NCBI RefSeq assembly: GCF_001678905.1
Contig: NZ_CP012117.1
Location: forward strand, 1,736,001 to 1,800,000
DNA: 64,000 nt
Origin: Dermabacter vaginalis
GTDB taxonomy: Bacteria; Actinomycetota; Actinomycetes; Actinomycetales; Dermabacteraceae
Reading direction: 5' to 3'
A program made the translations under genes and the position numbers. Below, piece after piece: positions 32,567 to 39,979 of the stretch (position 1 is the stretch's first letter; every line of letters begins with the position of its first letter). The notes under the pieces are model-generated. The model was not told the origin of the DNA, searched no databases, and worked only from the letters and a program-made list of their open reading frames with translations.

Positions 32567-33586
32567 ATGAGTGTGACAGAAGCCGCCCCACCGGCGGAGC
32601 GGAGAAGGCCCGCGAGCGGAACCTCGCTCGCGGGCCCTCGACGCAACCGCATCGCCCTGATCGTCGCACTCTTCGCGACCCTCGCCCTTCTCGTGCTCTC
32701 ACTTTTCGTGGGCGTCTACGACATCACGGGTGGCGATCGTGGATGGGACATCTTCCTCATCACGCGCGTCCCACGAACGCTTGCGCTCGTGCTTTCGGGC
32801 AGCGCGATGGCGATGTGCGGCCTCATCATGCAGCTGCTCACGCAAAACAAATTCGTCGAGCCCTCCACGACGGGCACGACCGAGTGGGCGAGTCTCGGCC
32901 TCATAGCCGTGATGATCCTCTTCCCTACGGCAGGGCTCGTTCCCCGCATGGTCGGTGCGATCATCTTCGCGCTTATCGGCACCCTCGTATTTTTTGGGTT
33001 CCTCGAGCGCGTAAGCCTCAAGAGTTCCCTGATCGTGCCGATCGTCGGCATCATGCTCGGCGCCGTCGTGGGCTCATTTACGACCTTCATCGCTCTCGAA
33101 ACCGACACGCTCCAAAGCCTCGGCATCTGGTTCACCGGAAGCTTCACGGGCCTCGTGCGCGGCCGCTACGAGCTCTTATTCCTCGTTCTCCTCGTGCTCA
33201 TCGCGGCGTTCGTCGTCGCGGATCGCTTTACCGTTGCCGGCCTCGGCAAGGACGTCGCCACTAACGTGGGCCTCAACTACCGTGCCGTCGTGTTCCTCGG
33301 GGTTTTCCTCGTCGCGATCGCGACCGGTATCGTCACCGTGATCGTGGGGCGCCTGCCCTTCCTCGGCCTCATCGTCCCGAATATCGTCTCGATGGTTCGC
33401 GGCGACGACCTTCGCTCGAACCTCCCCTGGGTCATGCTGCTCGGGGTATGGGTCGTGACGGTCTGCGACCTCATCGCACGCACGATCATCGCCCCGTTCG
33501 AGATGCCCGTGAGCATCGTGCTCGGCATCATCGGCGCAGCAGTCTTTCTCGTCCTTATCGTGAGGAGGAACCGTCGTGGACGATAG
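32567..33586 (+). CDS. Iron-siderophore ABC transporter permease 1 (FecCD family)
   Basis: A 339-residue membrane subunit with about 9 hydrophobic segments after a 30-residue cytosolic start. G-R-L-P-F-L-G-L-I-V-P-N is the FecCD coupling-loop signature that contacts the ATPase, and F-V-E-P-S-T-T-G near residue 97 is the family's conserved periplasmic-side motif. AAAGGA precedes the ATG. Its 3' end overlaps the second permease by 11 nt, so the two probably form a heterodimer. Confidence 0.93.
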   Translation: MSVTEAAPPAERRRPASGTSLAGPRRNRIALIVALFATLALLVLSLFVGVYDITGGDRGWDIFLITRVPRTLALVLSGSAMAMCGLIMQLLTQNKFVEPSTTGTTEWASLGLIAVMILFPTAGLVPRMVGAIIFALIGTLVFFGFLERVSLKSSLIVPIVGIMLGAVVGSFTTFIALETDTLQSLGIWFTGSFTGLVRGRYELLFLVLLVLIAAFVVADRFTVAGLGKDVATNVGLNYRAVVFLGVFLVAIATGIVTVIVGRLPFLGLIVPNIVSMVRGDDLRSNLPWVMLLGVWVVTVCDLIARTIIAPFEMPVSIVLGIIGAAVFLVLIVRRNRRGR

Positions 33587-34757
33587 CACTCGCGAGCCCA
33601 ACCTCCACCCGAGCGCGGCAACTCTCAAGGATCCCTCGCTCGCGACCGTCGCCGACATTCGCGACGTCGAGAAAGCACAGGAACAGCGCGCGCAAAAGGG
33701 CATTCCCAATCTGCTGGCAACCGTCGGACCGGCGCGCGTAAGCGCGTGCGCTCCCGAACGACACTCCGGCCCCTTCATCACCCGTTCCTCGCGCACCCGA
33801 TACGCACTCCTGCTCGCGAGTCTCGCCACGATCGCGGCGCTCACGACCACCGGCATCGTGGCGTGGAACAACCCGCTGCCCTTCGGCAGCGAGGGTTTCT
33901 GGCGGATCGCGACGATGCGCGCGAGTGCGATCATCGTCATGGCGGTGGTCGCCACCTGCCAGGCATTTGCGACCATCGCCTTCCAAACGGCGACCGCAAA
34001 CCGCATCATCACGCCCTCGATCATGGGCTTCGAGTCACTGTACGTCCTTTTGCACACATCAGCGGTGTTTTTCCTAGGCGCGGCGGGGATCACACAGCTC
34101 ACGGGTACCGGGCAGTTCTTCCTTATGGCGGCCCTCATGGTGGGTTTCTCCGGGCTTTTATACGGCTGGCTACTCAACTCCAAGACGGGCAGCATTCACG
34201 TCATGCTCCTCGTGGGAATCATCCTCGGCGGCGGTCTGGGCTCGCTCTCCACGTTTATGCAGCGGCTGCTTGATCCGAGCGACTTCGACATCCTCACCAC
34301 CCGCATGTTCGGCAATATCTCAAACGCCGATCTCGACCACCTCCCGTTCGTGATCCCGATCGTCGCGCTCACCGCAGCGCTGCTGTACGCCTGTTCGGCA
34401 CGCCTCAACGTCCTCGCCCTCGGCCGCGAAACAGCGACCAACCTCGGCGTTCACCACAAGCGCGCAACGATCCTCGTGCTTCTGCTCGTCTCGATTCTCA
34501 TGGCGATGACGACCTCGCTCGTCGGCCCTATGACCTTCCTCGGCTTCCTCATCGCCGCCCTCACCTACCAGCTCACCGACACCTATGACCACCGGCTCCT
34601 GTTTCCCGCGGCGATCCTCATCGGCTACGACGTCATGACGCTCGCCTACTTCATCCTCCGGCACATCTTTAACGCGCAGGGCGCGGTCACCGTCATCATC
34701 GAGCTCATCGGCGGGCTCGCCTTCTTGCTGTTCATCCTCCGAAAGGGGCGCCTGTGA
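33576..34757 (+). CDS. Iron-siderophore ABC transporter permease 2 (FecCD family)
   Basis: A 393-residue second permease. An unusually long hydrophilic N-terminus of about 65 residues precedes the membrane segments, longer than in the partner. Family marks are N-R-I-I-T-P-S-I-M-G-F and G-P-M-T-F-L-G-F-L. The GTG at 33576 has GAGGAG 8 nt upstream, inside the end of the first permease. Its stop overlaps the ATPase gene by 4 nt. Confidence 0.92.
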   Translation: MDDSTREPNLHPSAATLKDPSLATVADIRDVEKAQEQRAQKGIPNLLATVGPARVSACAPERHSGPFITRSSRTRYALLLASLATIAALTTTGIVAWNNPLPFGSEGFWRIATMRASAIIVMAVVATCQAFATIAFQTATANRIITPSIMGFESLYVLLHTSAVFFLGAAGITQLTGTGQFFLMAALMVGFSGLLYGWLLNSKTGSIHVMLLVGIILGGGLGSLSTFMQRLLDPSDFDILTTRMFGNISNADLDHLPFVIPIVALTAALLYACSARLNVLALGRETATNLGVHHKRATILVLLLVSILMAMTTSLVGPMTFLGFLIAALTYQLTDTYDHRLLFPAAILIGYDVMTLAYFILRHIFNAQGAVTVIIELIGGLAFLLFILRKGRL

Positions 34758-35506
34758 TTCGCATCGAGAACCTCACGAAACGCTACGGCCAGGGCGTCCA
34801 GATCGGCCCCGTCAACGCCGAGATTCCGAGCGGCCTCACGGCGCTCGTGGGACCGAACGGCGCGGGCAAGTCGACCCTCCTCACGATGATGGGAAGGCTC
34901 CTCGAGCCAGATTCGGGCACGATCACGATCGACGGGCGCGACATGGCATCGATGCCCTCGCGCGAGGTCTCGACAATGCTCGCGATTCTCCGCCAGGAAA
35001 ACCACTTCGTCACGCGCCTCACGGTGCGTCAGCTCGTGGCCTTCGGGCGCTTCCCGTATTCACGCGGGCGCCTCACCGAAAAAGACGAACGCATCGTCTC
35101 CGAGGCCATCGACTTCGTGAATCTCACGCCGCTCGAGAACCGCTTCCTCGACGAGCTTTCGGGTGGCCAGCGTCAGCGCGCCTACGTGGCCATGGTGCTC
35201 GCGCAGGACACCGAATACCTCTTGCTCGATGAGCCGCTCAACAACCTCGACATGCAACACAGCGTGCAGATGATGAAGCAGCTTCGTCGCGCGAGCGACG
35301 AACTCGGGCGCACGGTCGTGATTGTCGTGCACGACATCAATTTCGCGGCGCACTACGCCGATCACATCATCGCGATGAACGACGGCAAGGTCACGGTTCA
35401 GGGATCCCCCACCGAGATCGTGTGTGGGGAGACACTCTCACGCGTGTTCAAGACCGACGTCGATGTCGTCGATGGCCCTCGCGGGCCGCTTGCGGTCTAC
35501 TTCTAA
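34754..35506 (+). CDS. Iron-siderophore ABC transporter ATP-binding protein
   Basis: A 250-residue cytosolic ATPase that powers siderophore import. Walker A is G33-P-N-G-A-G-K-S-T, Q-loop Q81, signature L135-S-G-G-Q, Walker B ending D159-E160, and the switch His lies in V-V-H-D near 195. The GTG start overlaps the upstream permease (GTGA). It completes an SBP-permease-permease-ATPase set of FepBDGC type. A short CACCCG-GAA-CGGGTG hairpin at 35518-35532 follows. Confidence 0.94.
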   Translation: MIRIENLTKRYGQGVQIGPVNAEIPSGLTALVGPNGAGKSTLLTMMGRLLEPDSGTITIDGRDMASMPSREVSTMLAILRQENHFVTRLTVRQLVAFGRFPYSRGRLTEKDERIVSEAIDFVNLTPLENRFLDELSGGQRQRAYVAMVLAQDTEYLLLDEPLNNLDMQHSVQMMKQLRRASDELGRTVVIVVHDINFAAHYADHIIAMNDGKVTVQGSPTEIVCGETLSRVFKTDVDVVDGPRGPLAVYF

Positions 35507-35517
35507 TCGGGAACCTC

Positions 35518-35532
35518 CACCCGGAACGGGTG
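35518..35532. terminator. Short hairpin between convergent operons
   Basis: CACCCG-GAA-CGGGTG in the 41-nt gap between the convergent ABC importer and MFS genes. No U-tract follows on either strand, so it is at best a weak terminator. Confidence 0.35.
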
Positions 35533-35547
35533 CGGTCCGACGCCTGC

Positions 35548-36921
35548 TCAGGCTGCCTCGATCCCAAGTTCTTTCGCTGCGCGCGCCCTCACACGCGAGC
35601 GATGCACGCGCATCGCCACGAGCCCACCGACCGCGACGACAAGACCAATGAGGCCGGCGGAAAAGAACGCCGTACCTGCGCCGCCCACGTCGATAATGAT
35701 GCCCACGAGGGGGCTCCCAAGACTCGAGCCAATCGTCATGGCACTGCCGTGCCAGCCCATGGCTTCGCCGCGCGCGATCTCGGGCACGCGGCGCGAGATC
35801 GCTTCGCCCGTCGAAGCAATGCTCGGCGCGATTCCGAGCCCCGAAATAAAGCACAGGATGAATGCCGTCGGGAGGTTCGAGACGAGGGCGATCGGCATGG
35901 TCACGATCGAAAGACCGAACAGCACCCACAGCGGGTGGATGTCGCGGCTCATCGCGCCATAGGCGAGGCCACCGATCGCACTTCCGAGGCACCAGATCGC
36001 GATCACGGGGCCAATGAAGTCCTTGTGACCGAGGCCCTCCATGAGGGCGACGATGCCGAGGTCGCCCGCGACGAGGATAATGCTGCCCACCACGGTCGCG
36101 ACAAGAATGGCGATGCCCCCGAGTGAGAGGAGCTGCTTCCTTGCAAGAGAGCGGGCTTCGTCGAGGGCCCGCGCGGATTCACTGTCGCTTACGCCGAGGT
36201 CGGCCTCGGTGAGCGCCATCATCTGGCCCGTCTGGGTATTTTCGTAGGCAATGCGCTCGGCAACAGCGGCAGGCGACCGTTCAAGGCCGGTTTCGGCGAC
36301 CTCGAGGGGTTCGGGAATGCGGGCGGGAAGCACGATGTCGTCGCTCGAGAGTGGCGGATCGACAATCATCAGACCGATACCCGCGATCACGACGGCGGCG
36401 CCGATCACCCACATCGCGACATGCGACCCCCACGTGAACACCAGTAGCGTGCCGGCCGCGGGACCAAGCATGAACACGAACTCGGTGATGACGGAGTCGA
36501 GCGCGAAAGCTGATTTACGCATCGTCGCGGGGGTGACGACCGAAAGTGACGTGCGTACGATCGAAAACACGGGGATCGAGAAGAGGCCCGCGACAAAAAC
36601 TGCGGGGAGCAGAATGGCGAAGGGCAAAAACGGTGCGATCGCCCAGAACACGAGGTTCACGATGATCGGCGGGATCAGTGTTCTCTTGAGGCCCTTCGTA
36701 TCCATGAGTCGCCCACGCCACGGGGCGGAGATCGCTGCACCGAGAGTCGAGGAGGTGACGACGAAGCCGGCCATCATGTAGTTCTGGCCGAGGCTCATCA
36801 CCGTATGGAGGGTCAGTACGAGCCCCGTTGCCGAGAACGGGAAGCGCGCAAGGAATCCGAGAAGGTAAATGGACGGCGCCTTGGGGAGCTGGAGCACGTC
36901 GCGGTATACGGAAAGAGCCAC
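35548..36921 (-). CDS. Major facilitator superfamily transporter
   Basis: A 457-residue protein with about 12 membrane segments in two halves, separated by a hydrophilic stretch near 205-265. R-G-R-L-M-D-T-K-G-L-K-R in the first cytosolic loop fits the MFS loop 2-3 motif. The substrate is unknown; it resembles drug/metabolite efflux members. The GTG start lies 9 nt after the SseB-like gene, so it is the last member of a minus-strand operon. It converges on the siderophore importer, but nothing shows it exports a siderophore. Confidence 0.88.
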   Translation of the reverse strand: MALSVYRDVLQLPKAPSIYLLGFLARFPFSATGLVLTLHTVMSLGQNYMMAGFVVTSSTLGAAISAPWRGRLMDTKGLKRTLIPPIIVNLVFWAIAPFLPFAILLPAVFVAGLFSIPVFSIVRTSLSVVTPATMRKSAFALDSVITEFVFMLGPAAGTLLVFTWGSHVAMWVIGAAVVIAGIGLMIVDPPLSSDDIVLPARIPEPLEVAETGLERSPAAVAERIAYENTQTGQMMALTEADLGVSDSESARALDEARSLARKQLLSLGGIAILVATVVGSIILVAGDLGIVALMEGLGHKDFIGPVIAIWCLGSAIGGLAYGAMSRDIHPLWVLFGLSIVTMPIALVSNLPTAFILCFISGLGIAPSIASTGEAISRRVPEIARGEAMGWHGSAMTIGSSLGSPLVGIIIDVGGAGTAFFSAGLIGLVVAVGGLVAMRVHRSRVRARAAKELGIEAA

Positions 36922-36930
36922 CTAAAAATC

Positions 36931-37740
36931 CTACCTCTGAGTGGGGGTCACGGTGATCTTCAGCGAGCTCACGCGCTCCGCGATGACCCGGGAGTGGGCG
37001 AGAAAAGTCTGCACTCGACTCATGAGGGCATCGAGCGCTTGTCGATCGAGCCCGGGGGTCAGGGCGAGCCTCAATTCGAGCTCACGCTCCTCGCCCGGAA
37101 GTGGTTCGGCGCCCTCGAGGCCGTCGACCGCGTGGACGAGCGCCGCGATTTCACTTCGCACAAGGTCGTCGTTGTGCGGTGCCCGCCAGGGCCGTCCCTG
37201 CGCGAGGGCCCACAGCGCCGAGCGTCGTAGCACGAGCGGGGTCCCTTCGCGGCCGAGATCAACCGCGAGACACGTGCACCCCTCGGCGACGGCCGACTGC
37301 GCGGCTTGCTCGAGCACCATGGGAACCGGACGCGCTTCGGGGCTCCACGTGGAGAGCGCCGCGACGTTCGTGAAAACGGGGAGAGCGACCTGCCCATCTC
37401 GCAGCTGAAGTTTGACCATGGCCATGTCGGACGCGTTATCGGCGTGCAGCCCGCTTTGGGTCTCGGCGCTGTCGGTCGCAATCGCCTGTATGGGGATGAG
37501 AACGCGTGTGCCCGCAAGCGCCGCCACGAGTCTTTCTCGCGTAGGATCTGCCCCCGCGTCGAAAGCCTCGAGCGCTCCAGCGACGTTTTCACCTCGCTCA
37601 CCCACATCGTCCGGGAAGTGTGAGGGCGTAAGATCGCGCCCGTGCCACGGCGTTCCCGCGGTGTCAGCGAGCTGATCTTTTGCCGTGAAGTGCGCGGGCA
37701 GGGTGCGGGCGACTTTCGGGTCCTGTTTGCGCAGGCTCAT
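36931..37740 (-). CDS. SseB-like domain protein
   Basis: A 269-residue soluble protein with an SseB N-terminal-type region (about 50-170: L-V-A-A-L-A-G-T-R-V-L-I-P, then L-P-V-F-T-N-V-A-A-L). The function of this family is not settled. It overlaps the HisA/PriA-like gene by 4 nt and is followed by the MFS gene after 9 nt. Pairing of an SseB-like gene with hisA/priA is common in actinobacteria. No signal peptide or catalytic motif is seen. Confidence 0.8.
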   Translation of the reverse strand: MSLRKQDPKVARTLPAHFTAKDQLADTAGTPWHGRDLTPSHFPDDVGERGENVAGALEAFDAGADPTRERLVAALAGTRVLIPIQAIATDSAETQSGLHADNASDMAMVKLQLRDGQVALPVFTNVAALSTWSPEARPVPMVLEQAAQSAVAEGCTCLAVDLGREGTPLVLRRSALWALAQGRPWRAPHNDDLVRSEIAALVHAVDGLEGAEPLPGEERELELRLALTPGLDRQALDALMSRVQTFLAHSRVIAERVSSLKITVTPTQR

Positions 37741-38501
37741 GGTGTCCTTTCCGACGGTTGCCTCGCGTGCCTTGCCTCCACATTTCGCACTCGCTCGAGC
37801 GCCTCGGAGAGTGTGAAGCGGCCTTCGAGGAGGGCGCGGCCCACGATCGCGCCCCTCACGCGCGTGAAGGTGGAGAGACGAACGAGGGCCTCGATGTCGC
37901 CGAGACTTGCCGCCCCTCCCGACGCGATGATGTCGCCGCAGCTCTCGTGTGACACGCGCTCGAGGAGTGCGAGAGGAGGTCCCGAAAGCGCACCGTCACG
38001 CTCGATCTCGGTCACGATGAGACGTGCACAGCCCGCGCCACGGAGAAACGTGAGGGTGGAGTCAAGGTCCCCAATCGGCTCCTTGCGCCCGCGCGGATGA
38101 ATCGATGCTCCACGAACGTCAACGCACACGGCGATCCGATCGCCGTGCGTGCGGATCGCTTCGCGCACAAAGTCGCGTTCAGCGAGCGCTGCGGCGGAAA
38201 TATTCACGCGAGCACAATCGCTCGCGAGGGCGGCGGCAAGGGCTTCCCCGGAATCGATACCGCCCGAGTACTGGGTGCGCACCCCGAGGGCGTGGGCCTC
38301 GCGCACAATTGCGGCGAGTTGTGCATCGTTCGTGCCGCGTCCAAAGGCTCGATCGAGGTCGGCGAGGTGGAGCCATGAAGCACCGTCGCGCGCGAAGGTC
38401 CGCACGATGTCGAGCGGGTCCGTGCTCGCGCCGCCGCGCGGTGCGCGCGCGAGGGTACCTCCCGCGATATCGACCGCGGGAAAAAGGTCAAACCGGGGCA
38501 T
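37737..38501 (-). CDS. priA: HisA/PriA-like phosphoribosyl isomerase, divergent
   Basis: A 254-residue (beta/alpha)8 barrel of the HisA/PriA family, which isomerises ProFAR in histidine synthesis and, for PriA, also PRA in tryptophan synthesis. The two catalytic Asp are present: D11 (F-P-A-V-D-I) and D169 (E-R-D-G), with H-L-A-D-L-D and G-R-G-T-N between them. Two usual substrate-contact regions differ: S-G-G-I-D at 79-83 replaces S-G-G-I-R, and R-G-R-K-E-P replaces R-G-W-T-R-D. No other his or trp genes are near. Specificity may therefore be narrowed or changed. Confidence 0.8.
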   Translation of the reverse strand: MPRFDLFPAVDIAGGTLARAPRGGASTDPLDIVRTFARDGASWLHLADLDRAFGRGTNDAQLAAIVREAHALGVRTQYSGGIDSGEALAAALASDCARVNISAAALAERDFVREAIRTHGDRIAVCVDVRGASIHPRGRKEPIGDLDSTLTFLRGAGCARLIVTEIERDGALSGPPLALLERVSHESCGDIIASGGAASLGDIEALVRLSTFTRVRGAIVGRALLEGRFTLSEALERVRNVEARHARQPSERTP

Positions 38502-38510
38502 GTTTTTGGC

Positions 38511-38693
38511 CTAGCCCATCCGGATACGCCAGTAGGCCACGAGCACGCATGCCAGCCCCGTGACCGCGAGCGCAATGATCGCGAGGATCGGTTTCTTTTG
38601 CTTCGCGAACGAATAAGCGCCGCCAAGAAGGATGCCGCCGGCAGCGAGCATGATGAAGGCAAGGATCACTTGTGTCGACCGCCCGCGATCCAC
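38511..38693 (-). CDS. Small two-helix membrane protein
   Basis: 60 residues with two hydrophobic segments (about 9-29 and 35-53) joined by K-Q-K-K-P, which suggests a hairpin with a cytosolic loop. No family was recognised. It overlaps the end of the upstream unknown gene by 28 nt and lies 9 nt before the HisA/PriA-like gene, so it is likely co-translated. Confidence 0.65.
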   Translation of the reverse strand: MDRGRSTQVILAFIMLAAGGILLGGAYSFAKQKKPILAIIALAVTGLACVLVAYWRIRMG

Positions 38694-39424
38694 TTCATGG
38701 CTTCAAGTCGGCTGATGCTCGAGGGGTCGTAGGTTTCATCGATGTCCTCAAGGGTATTGAGGCCAAGAAGGAGATCCTCGACCTCGCCCGCGAGCGCGCC
38801 GAGCACGAGTGCCGGGGACGTCTCGCCCTCGTTTCGCCCATAGCGGTATCGGCACGCGATCATCCGGTCTCCGCGGCGCCAGAACATGACGACTCCCTGG
38901 CGCTGAAGCCCGAGGGACGCGAGCCTCGCGAGCGTGTGTGCCTCTTCTTCGCTCACATTCCCCGTGAGAATCGCACCGGATTCCGCATTGGCGGTCACGG
39001 CGCCCTCGGGAAATGGCGTGCGGTCATCCTCGGCGGCGAGGGCGAGGCGCACGACGCCCGCGAGGGCCTTCGCGGAGGCGAGCGGCGTCGCGACGATCGC
39101 GATCGGTGTGGGTGACGTAGGGTCGTCAGCGGGTGCGGTGTCGTTCAGTCCGGAAAGATCGTCGGGAACGTCGAACGTCTCGTCGGCATGGCCGGGGTGC
39201 CCGGGAGTCGGTCCCGTAAGCGAGCCCGCACTCCCGGGTGCGTTGGGGCCCGTAGGTGTACGCAAGCTGCCGGGCACGGTGTAGCCCGTGGGTGGCTCCT
39301 CCCCCGAATCCAGAACCGAATCGTCGAGGTTGATCCCCTTCATCATCTCCTCGAACTCGGCATCGATCTTTGCCTTATCCGGGTCGTTTTCGCCGTTGTC
39401 GCCACGGTTGGGGGTCGCGGTCAT
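38666..39424 (-). CDS. Unrecognised actinobacterial protein
   Basis: A 252-residue protein whose function I do not recognise. Residues 1-40 are acidic (E-F-E-E-M-M-K-G-I), 40-100 are Gly/Pro/Thr-rich and probably disordered, and 100-250 form a folded domain with A-N-A-E-S-G-A and G-D-R-M-I-A-C-R-Y-R-Y-G-R-N. No membrane segment or signal peptide is evident. ATG at 39424 was preferred because AAAGG lies upstream; a frame to 39481 lacks a site. It heads the operon that includes the small membrane protein, HisA/PriA-like, SseB-like and MFS genes. Confidence 0.75.
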   Translation of the reverse strand: MTATPNRGDNGENDPDKAKIDAEFEEMMKGINLDDSVLDSGEEPPTGYTVPGSLRTPTGPNAPGSAGSLTGPTPGHPGHADETFDVPDDLSGLNDTAPADDPTSPTPIAIVATPLASAKALAGVVRLALAAEDDRTPFPEGAVTANAESGAILTGNVSEEEAHTLARLASLGLQRQGVVMFWRRGDRMIACRYRYGRNEGETSPALVLGALAGEVEDLLLGLNTLEDIDETYDPSSISRLEAMKWIAGGRHK

Positions 39425-39518
39425 CGTGCGGGCCTTTCGTCGACGTCGGTGCACGGGTCCGTCACTCTCACGGACCCTCACGTAATTTTACGCCCCGCAA
39501 AGGGGCTAGGGTGGCGGG

Positions 39519-39908
39519 GTGAGAAACTACTACAGGGCCCTCGGGGCCGACGCCCTCCTCGTCCTCCTCTTTTCCGTGCTCGGAACAGTGAGCCACAACG
39601 GTGCGCTCACAGTTTCGAACCTCGCGCGTGTCGCGTGGCCGTTCCTCGTGGGGCTCGTGCTCGCCCACCTCGTGCTGCGTGCGTGGCGCGTCGAGCCGTG
39701 GAGGCTGTGGCCTCACGGCGTGTTCATCGTCGCGATCACGGTCGTCGCCGCGATGCTCATCCGCACCCTCGTAGGCGATGGAACAGCGCTCCCCTTCGTC
39801 CTCGTGGCCTTCGCCGTCAACGCCCTCTTCCTTTTGGGCTGGCGCGCCATAGCCGGGATTGTGGCGCGACGGAAGCGGGCAAGCGTCGGAACCGACGATT
39901 CTCACTAG
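39519..39908 (+). CDS. DUF3054 family membrane protein
   Basis: 129 residues with four predicted membrane helices and the DUF3054 pattern (start R-x-x-x-A-x-x-A-D, later W-P-F-L-V-G-L and R-T-L-V-G-D-G-T-A). Function unknown. The GTG start at 39519 follows a -10-like TAGGGT (39507-39512) by 6 nt, so translation probably begins at the transcript's first codon. It is divergent from the unknown gene at 38666-39424 and convergent with dnaE. Confidence 0.85.
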   Translation: MRNYYRALGADALLVLLFSVLGTVSHNGALTVSNLARVAWPFLVGLVLAHLVLRAWRVEPWRLWPHGVFIVAITVVAAMLIRTLVGDGTALPFVLVAFAVNALFLLGWRAIAGIVARRKRASVGTDDSH

Positions 39909-39979
39909 GGCCGCGCGGCCCGCTCCCTCCCCCGGTGCACGCTCCCGCGCATTGCCCTCGTGCAACCCCGCTCACACCC

